In this document: positions 17,430-27,610 of the stretch, piece after piece
How the letters are laid out: every line of letters begins with the position of its first letter
Numbering within the stretch: the first letter of the stretch is position 1
Assembly (NCBI GenBank): GCA_947449515.1
Contig: CANFSD010000003.1
Location: 1 to 35,866 of the forward strand
Direction of reading: 5' to 3'
DNA: 35,866 nucleotides
Origin: Bacteroidota bacterium
Lineage (GTDB): Bacteria > Bacteroidota > Bacteroidia > UKL13-3
Translations under genes and position numbers: made by a program
The notes under the pieces: generated by a model
The model's database searches: none
Seen by the model: only the letters and a program-made list of their open reading frames with translations
Told to the model about the DNA's origin: nothing

Positions 17430-18266
17430 ATGAAATTATTATTCGACAAAATAGCTATTCAAAATAGCAAAATGGTTACAAAGACCTACAGTACCTCCTT
17501 TTCTTTGGGTATTGGATTTTTGGCGAAACGCTTTCAAAACCCCATTTATGCAGTTTATGGCTTTGTGAGGTTAGCTGATGAAATAGTAGATTCATTTCAT
17601 GGTTATCCAAAGAAAGAAATGTTGGCAGAGCTTCGTGCAGAAACTTTTACAGCAATTGAACGTGGCATCAGTACAAATCCTATTATTCATAGTTTTCAAG
17701 ACGTAGTTCGTAAATACAATATAGACCATTCTAGCATAGATGTTTTCTTACGCAGCATGGAAATGGATTTGGATAAAAACTCTTACGACCAGCGAGGCTA
17801 TGAAGAATACATTTTAGGTTCGGCAGAAGTGGTTGGCTTAATGTGTTTGCGTGTTTTTATGGAGGGTGATGATTCAAAATACGAAGCATTGAAACCTTAT
17901 GCCATGAAACTTGGTTCGGCATTTCAAAAAATAAATTTCTTACGTGATTTTAAAGCCGACAAAGATGGTTTAGGTAGAATGTATTTTCCGCAACTGAATT
18001 ATAAGCCTTTTGACGAGGCTACTAAAAGGGAAATTGAAGAAGATATTTTTCAAGATTTTGAATTGGGTTACCAGGGCATAAAAATGCTTCCTAAAGAGGT
18101 GCGTTTTGGCGTATATGTTGCCTATATTTATTATTCTCGCTTGTTAAATGTGATTATGCAATTACCAGCAAAATCTATAATGGAGGAGCGAATTAGAATA
18201 AGTGATAAACAAAAGTATGCTTTGTTTTTTGGTTCTTATCTCCGTCATAGCTTTAATTTGCTATAG
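17430..18266 (+). CDS. crtB: Phytoene/squalene synthase (CrtB)
   Basis: YAVYGFVRLADEIVDSFHGYP; YILGSAEVVGLMCLRVF; GSAFQKINFLRDFKADKDGLGRMYFP. Confidence 0.95.
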   Translation: MKLLFDKIAIQNSKMVTKTYSTSFSLGIGFLAKRFQNPIYAVYGFVRLADEIVDSFHGYPKKEMLAELRAETFTAIERGISTNPIIHSFQDVVRKYNIDHSSIDVFLRSMEMDLDKNSYDQRGYEEYILGSAEVVGLMCLRVFMEGDDSKYEALKPYAMKLGSAFQKINFLRDFKADKDGLGRMYFPQLNYKPFDEATKREIEEDIFQDFELGYQGIKMLPKEVRFGVYVAYIYYSRLLNVIMQLPAKSIMEERIRISDKQKYALFFGSYLRHSFNLL

Positions 18267-18275
18267 GATTTTTTT

Positions 18276-18764
18276 ATGAACCTTTTTGTCTTACTTTTCC
18301 TATTAATCTTTCCTGCTGCTCCTAGTGAAGAGTTGGTTCAAATTCGAGCAGATTTTCATCAAGCAATTAGTGAGCAAAATTTAGCCAATGAATTGAATCA
18401 AAAATTGCAAGGAATTGCTAATAAAAGCAATTTGCAGTTAGGTTATGCGGGCGCTACCCAAATGTTATTGGCAAAGTTTGCCTTTTTACCCAATCAAAAA
18501 TACCAGTTGTTTTCTGAGGGAAAATCAAAATTAGAAAATGCAATTCGCCAGGACAGAAAAAATCCTGAACTAATTTATTTGAGGTATATCATTCAAACCA
18601 AATGCCCAGCTTTTTTAGGTTATAATCAAGATTTAAGCCGTGATAAAAACTATTTATTACAAGTGGTGAAAGCAATTGAAGACAAAGATTTACAAAAACG
18701 AATATTGGTCTTTCTAATTGTAAATGCCCAATTAACAACCGATGAAAGGAGATTATTGGGATGA
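18276..18764 (+). CDS. Conserved hypothetical protein in the carotenoid operon
   Basis: 162 aa with signal-peptide-like N-terminus; lies between crtB and idi; ATGA stop/start overlap with idi. Confidence 0.7.
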   Translation: MNLFVLLFLLIFPAAPSEELVQIRADFHQAISEQNLANELNQKLQGIANKSNLQLGYAGATQMLLAKFAFLPNQKYQLFSEGKSKLENAIRQDRKNPELIYLRYIIQTKCPAFLGYNQDLSRDKNYLLQVVKAIEDKDLQKRILVFLIVNAQLTTDERRLLG

Positions 18765-19270
18765 GCCATGAATTTGTAATTCTAGTAAATGAAAAAGATG
18801 AAGAAATTGGCACAATGGAAAAACAGGAGGCACATGAAAAGGCCTTGTTACATCGTGCTTTTTCAGTAATGGTTTTCAATGAAAAAAATGAAATGCTTTT
18901 GCAGCAACGTGCGCTGAGCAAATATCACTCTGGCGGTTTATGGACAAATACCTGTTGTTCGCATCCAAGGCCAGGGGAAAATGTTGAACAAGCCGCACAT
19001 AGAAGGTTAGTTGAAGAAATGGGATTTGATTGCCCACTTAAACCTCATCAAACCTTTATTTATCAAGCTCCATTTGATAATGGTTTAAGCGAGCATGAGT
19101 TTGACCATGTTTTTGTGGGAGAATTCAACCAAGATCCTCAATTTAATGCAGATGAAGTTGCTTCTTTTCAATGGATAAGTTTGCCTGATTTAAAGGCTCA
19201 ATTGCTTGATAATCCTGAAAAGTTCACTGTTTGGTTTAGGATAATTATGGAGAATTATGTTCACTTTTAG
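18761..19270 (+). CDS. idi: Isopentenyl-diphosphate delta-isomerase, type I (Nudix)
   Basis: HRAFSVMVFNEKNEMLLQQRALSKYHSGGLWTNTCCSHPRPGENVEQAAHRRLVEEMGFDC. Confidence 0.95.
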   Translation: MSHEFVILVNEKDEEIGTMEKQEAHEKALLHRAFSVMVFNEKNEMLLQQRALSKYHSGGLWTNTCCSHPRPGENVEQAAHRRLVEEMGFDCPLKPHQTFIYQAPFDNGLSEHEFDHVFVGEFNQDPQFNADEVASFQWISLPDLKAQLLDNPEKFTVWFRIIMENYVHF

Positions 19271-19370
19271 GTCTTAAATGCTATTGCAATAATCTTCTTG
19301 TTCTGCTATTCTATTGGTATAAAGCATTTCATTGTTCTATTTTGACTCAAATTTTGTATTTTTGCATCTT

Positions 19371-19742
19371 ATGAGTGTACGTCAAGAGAAGTTTGCAGGT
19401 TTAATCCAACAACATTTGGCGGAAATTTTCCAACGTAACCCCGAATTTGTAAACCGGGAATTTGTTACCATTAGTAAAGTGGAAGTTTCCCCTGATTTGG
19501 GTTATGCCAAAGTGTTTTTGAGTTTGATAAAAATTCAAAATAGGGCGGAGCTTTTAAGAATTGTTAATTTGCAAAGTGTTCCAATTAGAAAACAATTGGC
19601 ATCCAAAATTAGAAACCAAGCGCGCATTGTTCCAGAGCTAAATTATATTATTGACGATAGCCTTGACTATGCTTTTCACATGGATGCAGTATTGAAACAT
19701 GTGAATGAGGAAGACGAAAGAAAACGAAACGAAAACCATTAA
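19371..19742 (+). CDS. rbfA: Ribosome-binding factor A
   Basis: MSVRQEKFAGLIQQHLAEIFQR...VTISKVEVSPDLGYAKVFLSLI...ELNYIIDDSLDYAFHMDAVL; TATTTTTG -7-like element at 19357-19364. Confidence 0.9.
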   Translation: MSVRQEKFAGLIQQHLAEIFQRNPEFVNREFVTISKVEVSPDLGYAKVFLSLIKIQNRAELLRIVNLQSVPIRKQLASKIRNQARIVPELNYIIDDSLDYAFHMDAVLKHVNEEDERKRNENH

Positions 19743-19759
19743 TTATTTGTGCTAAAATC

Positions 19760-20566
19760 ATGAATTACGATCCAATTAAAAAAGACCTAGGTATAGTTTT
19801 TAATCAAAATACTTTTTTGAGAAAAGTGTTTTATGCCCTGCTTGACTTATTATTATTACGCAGTTGGCATGTACACCGTGAGTTAAAATCATGGATGAAG
19901 AAAAACCCTTCTGCCCTTATTTTAGATGCAGGTTCAGGTTTTGGGCAGTATAGTTTTTATATGGCCAAACGCAGTAAACAATACACCATTGATGCGCTTG
20001 ATGTGAAAGAAGAGCAAATAGCAGATTGTAATCAATTTTTTAAAAAATGTGATTTAGACAATGCTACTTTTTCTTTTGGTGATTTAACCCAAAGCATTGC
20101 AAAAAATAAATATGATTTGGTAATGTGTGTAGATGTAATGGAGCATATTTTGGAAGATGTAACAGTCTTCAAAAATTTTAATGAGGCAATGAAGCCAGGT
20201 GCTATGTTATTAATTTCTACCCCAAGTGATCAAGGTGGAAGTGATGTGCATGAAGAAACCGGTGAAAGTTTCATAGGAGAGCATGTTCGTGATGGATATC
20301 CTGTAGCAGAAATGGCCGATAAATTAAAACAAGCTGGATTTAATAAAATGGAAATCCTTTATAGCTATGGAAATCCTGGTAAAATTGCTTGGCGCCTTAG
20401 CATGAAATATCCAATGTTAATGCTTAATTCCAGTAAAATATTCTTTGTGCTAATTCCCTTTTATTATATCCTTACCTATCCTTTTAGCTACTTGTTAAAT
20501 TGGTGGGATACTTATAGCACACATAAAACTGGTACAGGCTTAATTGTAAAAGCTTGGAAAGACTAA
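19760..20566 (+). CDS. Class I SAM-dependent methyltransferase
   Basis: LILDAGSGFGQYSFYMAKR, YDLVMCVDVMEHILEDV, MKPGAMLLISTP. Confidence 0.92.
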   Translation: MNYDPIKKDLGIVFNQNTFLRKVFYALLDLLLLRSWHVHRELKSWMKKNPSALILDAGSGFGQYSFYMAKRSKQYTIDALDVKEEQIADCNQFFKKCDLDNATFSFGDLTQSIAKNKYDLVMCVDVMEHILEDVTVFKNFNEAMKPGAMLLISTPSDQGGSDVHEETGESFIGEHVRDGYPVAEMADKLKQAGFNKMEILYSYGNPGKIAWRLSMKYPMLMLNSSKIFFVLIPFYYILTYPFSYLLNWWDTYSTHKTGTGLIVKAWKD

Positions 20567-20600
20567 TTGTCTGGGCAATGTTTTAAGGATTGCCTTCACA

Positions 20601-21830
20601 ATGAACCTACCTTTTAAAATAGCAAGTCGTTACTTCTTTTCTCCCAAAAAAAGAGGGGGCTTTAATGCTATTTCCCTTATTTCCTATATTTCTCTTTTAG
20701 GCTATGCCGTTGGTGCTGCCGCCTTGTTAATAGTTCTTTCTGTTTTCAATGGTTTTGAAGGGCTGTTCACCAAGATGTATAGTAATTTTGATGCAGATCT
20801 TCAGGTGTTACCCAAAACAGGTAAAAATATCTTAATAAGCGAAATACCCATTAATAAAATTAAGGAGTTTAATTGGTTAAAAGGGTATACTGCTGTTTGG
20901 GAAGAAAATGCCTTATTGCGCTACAATGGCAAGCAAACGATAGCAACCATAAAAGCTGTTGATCAAAACTATTTAATTACAAATCCCCTTGATAGCAATT
21001 TATTGCGTGGCTCCCTCCTTTTACAGCAAGGAGATACCTCTTTTGCAATAGTTGGACAAGGTTTGGGCTATCAATTGGGAATAGACCCAGACGATCAATT
21101 TCATTATTTGGGTATCTATTTGCCTAAAAAAGGTAAGATGGATATGCTCAATCCGGAAGGAGCTTTTGCCCATGGTATTGTGTTCCCGGTTGGGATTATT
21201 GGTGTGCAGGAAGAAGTGGACAATAAATATGTTTTATTGCCATTATCTTATGTGTTTGCGCAAACAGATGATAGTCTTCACATCAGCCATCTTGAATTAC
21301 GCTTGAAGTCTGGCGTTGATATGGAAAAAGCCAGGCAAGAATTAAACACGCTTTTTGAAAACAAATTTGAAATTAAAAACAGGTTTGAACAGCGCGAAAG
21401 TTTCTTTAAAGTGATGCGCTCCGAAAAAAGTATTTCCTATTTTATTTTGGTTTTTATTTTACTCATTGCCGCTTTCAATACCATTGGATCGCTCTATATG
21501 TTGGTAATTGAAAAAAGAAAGGATATCGCAGTATTTTCTAGTTTGGGACTAAATGCGAACCAAACAGGCCTCATCTACATTTACCAGGGTTTATTTATTG
21601 CAGTAACGGGTGGATTATTAGGCTTATTGCTTGGATATTTTGTTTGTTGGGGTCAGCAAGAATATGGTTGGATAGCTTTACAAAACAATGGAGCTGCAAT
21701 GCTTAGCGCCTATCCTGTAATGGTAAAAATCAGCGATGCATTTACCGTTTTTATTACCCTTTTAGGTATGGGAATTTTCACTTCTTTATACCCGGCTTGG
21801 AAAGCGAGGAAATTTGTTTTAGAAAAATAA
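20601..21830 (+). CDS. ABC transporter permease, LolC/LolE/FtsX-like
   Basis: PFKIASRYFFSPKKRGGFNAISLISYISLLGYAVGAAALLIVLSVFNGFE; C-terminal FtsX domain FILVFILLIAAFNTIGSLYMLVIEKRKDIAVFSSLG. Confidence 0.93.
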   Translation: MNLPFKIASRYFFSPKKRGGFNAISLISYISLLGYAVGAAALLIVLSVFNGFEGLFTKMYSNFDADLQVLPKTGKNILISEIPINKIKEFNWLKGYTAVWEENALLRYNGKQTIATIKAVDQNYLITNPLDSNLLRGSLLLQQGDTSFAIVGQGLGYQLGIDPDDQFHYLGIYLPKKGKMDMLNPEGAFAHGIVFPVGIIGVQEEVDNKYVLLPLSYVFAQTDDSLHISHLELRLKSGVDMEKARQELNTLFENKFEIKNRFEQRESFFKVMRSEKSISYFILVFILLIAAFNTIGSLYMLVIEKRKDIAVFSSLGLNANQTGLIYIYQGLFIAVTGGLLGLLLGYFVCWGQQEYGWIALQNNGAAMLSAYPVMVKISDAFTVFITLLGMGIFTSLYPAWKARKFVLEK

Positions 21831-21839
21831 TCAGTTGTT

Positions 21840-22823
21840 TTAATTTTCTTTATAAACAACTTCCATTAATGTTTGTCCAACGGCCTTCAGGGTATTTCTA
21901 TCTATTACACTAATTTTATCGTTCACTGTATGCCAATGGGCAGGGAATCTGGTATCTGTTGATTCTGTGTAATGGATGATGTCTATGGTTGGCACTCCAC
22001 CCAATTCATTGATAAATTTATGGTCGTCTGTTATAAACCCTCCTTGAAAATAAAAGAAGTAATTACTATAACCTAATTGAACTCCTTGGTCCCAAACTTT
22101 TCTTAAAACGGGCTCTGCATATTTGGTGCTAAAACCCTCCCAAATAAAACGTGCATTATAAGCACCAACCATATCGAGTAAAATGCCATAGTTGGCTTTA
22201 TAACCCGGTTTGTGTGGGTTTTTGGCCCAATATTGCGAACCTAAACAATAGGTTTCTCCACCTTTATCAGATTTGCCAAGATCTTCTGCATCCAAACAAA
22301 TAAAATCTATGCCAATACTTGGTTTATTTTGGTGCATTATTCTTGCCATTTCTAACATAATAGCAACTCCACTTGCGCCGTCATCTGCGGCATCTATTGG
22401 TGTATCGTGATTGGCGGGATTTGGATCGTTATCTGCATAAGGTCTGCTGTCCCAATGCGAACAAATTAAAACGCGCTTGCTGGCTTTTGGGTTAAACGAT
22501 GCAATGATGTTTTTGATTTGCAATTTTTTCCCATCCCAATTTGTAACAGTGGCCTTTTGCTCTATTACCTCATCTGCATATTTTTTAAATTCTTCACTCA
22601 AATAATTACCGCAATTGGTGTGGGCATCACTGTTACATACGCGTGGACCGAATGACACTTGTTTCTCAACAAATATAAAAGCAGAATCACTATTAAAATT
22701 GGGGCTTTCTATTTTGTAGGTATTGCTTGAAGTGCTTTGTTCTGTTGTGGTTTTTTTCGGTTGATCCGAACAAGAAATTGCAATGAGGGCAATTATTGGT
22801 AGCAGTTTAGCGCGTAATTTCAT
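21840..22823 (-). CDS. M28 family zinc peptidase / glutaminyl-peptide cyclotransferase-like lipoprotein
   Basis: Lipobox LIAISCSD; VLICSHWDSRPYAD, TPIDAADDGASGVAIMLEMAR, IDFICLDAEDLG. Confidence 0.9.
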   Translation of the reverse strand: MKLRAKLLPIIALIAISCSDQPKKTTTEQSTSSNTYKIESPNFNSDSAFIFVEKQVSFGPRVCNSDAHTNCGNYLSEEFKKYADEVIEQKATVTNWDGKKLQIKNIIASFNPKASKRVLICSHWDSRPYADNDPNPANHDTPIDAADDGASGVAIMLEMARIMHQNKPSIGIDFICLDAEDLGKSDKGGETYCLGSQYWAKNPHKPGYKANYGILLDMVGAYNARFIWEGFSTKYAEPVLRKVWDQGVQLGYSNYFFYFQGGFITDDHKFINELGGVPTIDIIHYTESTDTRFPAHWHTVNDKISVIDRNTLKAVGQTLMEVVYKEN

Positions 22824-22965
22824 TTGGTAAAAGTAGCAATTTAGAAAACAAAAATAAATTCAAATTTATTGCTGTAGCATTCTTCTATATTATTGATGCT
22901 GGCATTGCCCTTGTTGTCTGTTAAGATGCCAATAATTCTTTATATTTGTTTGTTAACCCTTTTAT

Positions 22966-25407
22966 ATGAAGTATAGAATTTTGCTTTTTAGTCTTTTTTG
23001 TTTTCAATTGGTTTCGGCCCAAAACACTTTTAATAGTTATTTAAAGGACGCTACCACTTCTAGGGAACATTCATTAGACATTGTTAAAATGAAAGTTACC
23101 CTTTCATTTGACACACAAAAAGGACAGGTTATTGGGAAGGTGAGCCACCAATTTAGGGTACTTCAAAAACGTGTTGATTCTGTGTTCTTTGATGCTCCCG
23201 GTATTAAGTTTTCTTCGGCCAAATTGAATGGAGAAAATTTAAAATATGCTTGTGATAAGAATGGTATTTGGGTTTTTCCTGCAATTGCCTTTACCTGGGA
23301 TCAATTGGCTGAAATTAGTTTTGAGTATACAGCTACGCCAAGAAAAGGCATATATTTTATCGGGTGGAATTTGCCCGAACCAAAAGTGAGCGATCCGTTT
23401 GCTGTGCGCAAACAAATTTGGACACAAGGACAGGGAGTTGATAATCGTTATTGGATTCCCATGTACGATGATATGAATGACAAATTTATAACTGAAACCA
23501 TAACTACTTTTGATAAGAACTACCAGGTATTGAGCAATGGTAAATTAATTAGTAAAAAAGAAAATAAAAACGGCACCATCACTTGGCATTATGCTATGAG
23601 TAAACCGCATGCAGGTTATTTACTAATGTTGGGAATAGGTAAATATGCCGTTGCTACTGCAAAAAGCAAGAGTGGCGTGCCTTTACAGTTTTGGTATTAT
23701 CCAGAATTTGAAGAAAGAATGGAGCCTACCTTTAGGTATTCTGCACAAATGATTGATTTTTTAGAAGCAAAAACAGGCATTCCTTATCCTTGGGAAAGTT
23801 ATAGTCAAATTATGGTGCAAGATTTTCTTTATGGCGCTATGGAAAATACTACCGCAACTATCTTCGGCGACTTTTTTAACGTGGATGCAAGGGCATTTTT
23901 AGATAGGAATTATATTGGGGTAAATTGCCATGAATTAACCCATCAATGGTTTGGTGATTTTATTACTGCGCGTGATAGCAGAGATGCCTGGTTGCAAGAG
24001 AGTTTTGCCACCTATTTCCCAAAACAATTATCAAAGGTTTTAGATGGTGAAGATGAATGGAATTGGCAACGAAGGGCTCACCAGAATTCGGCAATAGATG
24101 CGGGGAAAAAAGACAATTTTGCTGTCAGACATACTGCTGGGGGAACTGCCAGGGTTTATCCAAAAGGGGCTGCTGTTATTAGCATGTTGGAATATGTTTT
24201 GGGTGAAGAACAATGGTTGCGTGTATTAAATCATTATTTGAAAACACATGCCTATGCCAATGTTGAAACCAATGATTTGCAACAAGCGGTAAAAGATGTT
24301 TTGGGACTTAATTTAGATTGGTTTTTCGACGAATGGATTCTTAGAGGTGGAGAGCCAAATTTTTCTGTCCATTATGAGGTATTAACTTATTTAAATGGTT
24401 CACGCGGAATTGAAATTGCCATTGAACAAGTTCAAAAAATGGATGAAACAATTCATGCATTTAAGATGCCTGTAAAGCTTGAGGTGCATTTTACAGATGG
24501 TTCAGTTATGCAAGTGAGTGATGTTATTGACGAGCAGTTTGAGGTAATTAAAACGCCTTCTATAGGCGATAAACAGGTAGCTTTTGTTTTGTTCGATCCC
24601 AATTCAACTATTTTAAAACAGGTTTCTTTTAATAAATCCTTTAATGAACTGACTGCCCAACTAAAAGATGCTCCTTATTTGCTAGATAGGTATGATGCCT
24701 TGGTTGAAATGAGAAAGTTTCCTATTGAACAAAAACGATTGGCAGTGCTAGCAGTTTTTCATCGCGAAAAACATGAGGGAATTATCAATGAGGCAATTTC
24801 CCAGCTTGCTGCAGACAAGGAGTTAAATACTATGGAAGCGTTGAAGGCACTTAGCTTATTTCCTAAAGCTGCAGTTAGAGATCAACTTTTGAAGTGCATT
24901 GAACCAAACCTTGCCTATAAAATGATTTTCGAAAAAGGGTTAAACGATAGCAGCTACGATGTTGCAAAAACAGCCTTGGAAAAGCTGTGTAATTTTTATC
25001 CTACGGAGGTAAATGGCTTTTTGGAGGCTACCAAAAATATGCATGGGATGTTTCATACAAATAGAATGAAATGGCTAGAATTGAGCATATTTTATAAGGT
25101 AAATGAGGAAGAAGCGAGAAAAGAATTGTCAATTTTTGCATCACCTAATTTTGAATTCAGAACAAGGGGGCAAGCTTTTAACATTTTAAAATCAACCCAA
25201 ACCTTTAACCAAGATGTAATTGCTTCTCTGTTTCAAGCAATGCTCTCTACCAATAGCAGGTTGGCGGGTCCAGCTGCAGATTTAGCCAACTACTTTTCGG
25301 CAAACCTTGAATACAAGGCGGCTATGCGAAATTACTACCAAAACCAAAACTATTCTGTTCAAGACAAGGAAATATTGAGTAAAAATATATTTTTGTTGAA
25401 GAACTAA
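22966..25407 (+). CDS. M1 family aminopeptidase
   Basis: DFLYGAMENTTAT (GAMEN) and NCHELTHQWFGDFITARDSRDAWLQESFATY (HExxH-18-E). Confidence 0.96.
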   Translation: MKYRILLFSLFCFQLVSAQNTFNSYLKDATTSREHSLDIVKMKVTLSFDTQKGQVIGKVSHQFRVLQKRVDSVFFDAPGIKFSSAKLNGENLKYACDKNGIWVFPAIAFTWDQLAEISFEYTATPRKGIYFIGWNLPEPKVSDPFAVRKQIWTQGQGVDNRYWIPMYDDMNDKFITETITTFDKNYQVLSNGKLISKKENKNGTITWHYAMSKPHAGYLLMLGIGKYAVATAKSKSGVPLQFWYYPEFEERMEPTFRYSAQMIDFLEAKTGIPYPWESYSQIMVQDFLYGAMENTTATIFGDFFNVDARAFLDRNYIGVNCHELTHQWFGDFITARDSRDAWLQESFATYFPKQLSKVLDGEDEWNWQRRAHQNSAIDAGKKDNFAVRHTAGGTARVYPKGAAVISMLEYVLGEEQWLRVLNHYLKTHAYANVETNDLQQAVKDVLGLNLDWFFDEWILRGGEPNFSVHYEVLTYLNGSRGIEIAIEQVQKMDETIHAFKMPVKLEVHFTDGSVMQVSDVIDEQFEVIKTPSIGDKQVAFVLFDPNSTILKQVSFNKSFNELTAQLKDAPYLLDRYDALVEMRKFPIEQKRLAVLAVFHREKHEGIINEAISQLAADKELNTMEALKALSLFPKAAVRDQLLKCIEPNLAYKMIFEKGLNDSSYDVAKTALEKLCNFYPTEVNGFLEATKNMHGMFHTNRMKWLELSIFYKVNEEEARKELSIFASPNFEFRTRGQAFNILKSTQTFNQDVIASLFQAMLSTNSRLAGPAADLANYFSANLEYKAAMRNYYQNQNYSVQDKEILSKNIFLLKN

Positions 25408-25417
25408 TAAAAACCTA

Positions 25418-26092
25418 ATGAGAAAAATCTATACCCTACTGCTTTCTTTAGTGGCATTTATGCCCACAAAAGCGCAAGTGAGCACTTATTCCACCTCAAG
25501 TGGCGAACTTATTTTTTCCTTTGCAGATTATAAAATTAAAGGGGAACAAATAAACACACCAGTGCGATTTACATGCTTCTTTCACCTTGGCAGCTTCCAA
25601 CATTTTGATTTTAATGACAAGGTGGGCATTTACACAGGTGCTGCAATTAGAAATGTTGGATTTATTTCAACAAGAGGAGATTCTATGATTAAAAGGAGAA
25701 ACTATTATGTTGGTATTCCTTTGGCAATAAAAATTGGAAACCTAGACGAAGATACTTACTTGTATGCAGGCGTAGAAGGAGAAATAGCTTTGAATTACAA
25801 AGAAAAAATATTTGTAAATGAAGACAAAGTTCACAAGTTTAATGTTTGGTTCAGTAACCGAACCAATGCTTTTATGCCGAGTGTATTTATGGGCGTTAAC
25901 CTAAAAGGAGGCTTTAACATGAAATTTAAATATTATTTGTCTGATTTTTACAATAAAAATTTCGTGGCAAGTGGCGAAAAGATCTATGCAAACACCACCA
26001 GCCAAATGTTCTATTTTTCTGTAGCTATGAATGTTCGTAACACTTCTTATAGCAGATCAAGGTCAAATAAAACCTATAACCAAGGCTTGTAG
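25418..26092 (+). CDS. Predicted outer-membrane beta-barrel protein
   Basis: Signal peptide MRKIYTLLLSLVAFMPTKAQ; DKVGIYTGAAIRNVGF, VGIPLAIKIGNL pattern. Confidence 0.65.
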   Translation: MRKIYTLLLSLVAFMPTKAQVSTYSTSSGELIFSFADYKIKGEQINTPVRFTCFFHLGSFQHFDFNDKVGIYTGAAIRNVGFISTRGDSMIKRRNYYVGIPLAIKIGNLDEDTYLYAGVEGEIALNYKEKIFVNEDKVHKFNVWFSNRTNAFMPSVFMGVNLKGGFNMKFKYYLSDFYNKNFVASGEKIYANTTSQMFYFSVAMNVRNTSYSRSRSNKTYNQGL

Positions 26093-26112
26093 CGATTTTG
26101 GTTCAAATACTT

Positions 26113-26150
26113 AAAATAAAAAAAGCACCAAAAGGTGCTTTTTTTATTTT
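26113..26150. terminator. Rho-independent terminator
   Basis: AAAATAAAAAAAGCACC AAAA GGTGCTTTTTTTATTTT, perfect 17-bp arms. Confidence 0.9.
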
Positions 26151-26153
26151 GGC

Positions 26154-26183
26154 TTTGTTTTTTATTAAATTCCAATACTTTTG
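26154..26183 (+). promoter_or_regulatory. Bacteroidota-type promoter for the metK leader
   Basis: TTTG (26154-26157) - N18 - TACTTTTG (26176-26183), matches TTTG/TAnnTTTG. Confidence 0.7.
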
Positions 26184-26189
26184 CAGTGC

Positions 26190-26320
26190 ATTAAGAATTC
26201 TTTCACTTTATTGGGAAAGGATGCCAACCGGGAAGAACGCCACGGTGGTAAAGCAATGCGGACTTTCTTGTCAAATATAGTTCACCAATATCTGCGAAGA
26301 GTCCTCAAAGTTTGCTTAGT
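26190..26320 (+). ncRNA. Candidate structured RNA / cis-regulatory leader of metK
   Basis: P1 26197-26204/26215-26222; P2 26223-26230/26243-26249; P3 26251-26256/26312-26317 and 26260-26267/26296-26304; P1 loop TATTGG complementary to P3 loop CCAATA. Confidence 0.55.
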
Positions 26321-26356
26321 GTTAACTTGAAATATTTTTAAAAAAGAACATAAAAC

Positions 26357-27610
26357 ATGGCTTATTTATTCACGTCAGAGTCTGTAAGTGAAGGACACCC
26401 AGACAAAGTTGCCGATCAAATATCGGATGCATTAATTGATAATTTTTTGGCTTTTGATCCTGAATCAAAAGTTGCTTGCGAAACCTTGGTTACCACCGGA
26501 CAAGTTGTTTTGGCTGGAGAGGTAAAATCTAAATCTTATTTAGATGTTCAAGAAATTGCACGTGGCGTTATTCGCAAAATTGGTTATACCAAAAGCGAAT
26601 ATATGTTTGAAGCAAATTCTTGTGGTATCCTTTCTGCAATTCATGAACAATCTGCAGATATCAACCAAGGTGTTGATCGTAAGAAAAAACAAGATCAAGG
26701 TGCTGGAGACCAGGGAATGATGTTTGGTTATGCAACCAACGAAACTGCTGATTACATGCCTTTGGCTCTTGACTTAGCGCACAAAATTCTTATCGAATTG
26801 GCAGCACTTCGTCGCGAAAACAAAGCCATCAAATATTTGCGTCCAGATGCAAAAAGCCAAGTGACCTTAGAATATGATGATAACAACAATCCAGTGCGTA
26901 TTGATGCAATTGTTTTGTCTACTCAACATGATGATTTTGCAGCTGAGGCTAAAATGTTGGCTAAAATCAAAGAAGATATTATCAAGATTTTAATTCCTCG
27001 TGTTAAAGCAAAATACAAGAAGTTTGCACACCTGTTCAATGATAAAATTACTTACCACATTAACCCAACAGGTAAATTCGTAATTGGTGGTCCGCATGGC
27101 GATACTGGCCTAACTGGCCGTAAAATTATTGTAGATACTTATGGCGGTAAAGGTGCACATGGTGGTGGAGCTTTCTCTGGTAAAGATCCTTCAAAAGTTG
27201 ACCGTTCTGCAGCTTATGCTACACGTCATATTGCTAAAAACTTAGTAGCTGCTGGTGTTTGTACCGAAGTATTGGTGCAAGTATCTTATGCTATTGGTGT
27301 AAAAGATCCTATGGGTATTTTCATTGATACTTATGGTTCTTCTAAAGTAAAAATGACTGATGGAGAAATTGCCAAACAAGTTTCAAAATTGTTTGATATG
27401 ACTCCTTATGGTATTGAAACCCGTTTGAAATTGCGTAACCCAATCTACAGCGAAACTGCTGCTTATGGACATATGGGTCGTAAGAACGAAATAGTAACCA
27501 AAGAGTTTAAAGGACCAGATGGTAAAATGGCTAAATTTAAAGTTGAGCTATTTACTTGGGAAAAATTAGACATGGTAGATAAAGTTAAAAAAGCGTTTAA
27601 AATCAAATAA
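26357..27610 (+). CDS. metK: S-adenosylmethionine synthetase
   Basis: [79 protein letters not shown]. Confidence 0.99.
   Translation: MAYLFTSESVSEGHPDKVADQISDALIDNFLAFDPESKVACETLVTTGQVVLAGEVKSKSYLDVQEIARGVIRKIGYTKSEYMFEANSCGILSAIHEQSADINQGVDRKKKQDQGAGDQGMMFGYATNETADYMPLALDLAHKILIELAALRRENKAIKYLRPDAKSQVTLEYDDNNNPVRIDAIVLSTQHDDFAAEAKMLAKIKEDIIKILIPRVKAKYKKFAHLFNDKITYHINPTGKFVIGGPHGDTGLTGRKIIVDTYGGKGAHGGGAFSGKDPSKVDRSAAYATRHIAKNLVAAGVCTEVLVQVSYAIGVKDPMGIFIDTYGSSKVKMTDGEIAKQVSKLFDMTPYGIETRLKLRNPIYSETAAYGHMGRKNEIVTKEFKGPDGKMAKFKVELFTWEKLDMVDKVKKAFKIK

Noticed and set aside
21833-21861. AGTTGTTT...AAACAACT inverted repeat between convergent genes
   Set aside because: Short AT-rich arms, 13-nt loop; too weak to call as terminator
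26098-26280. 60-aa plus-strand ORF upstream of metK
   Set aside because: Runs through the terminator and promoter and into the structured metK leader; composition is not protein-like at the start
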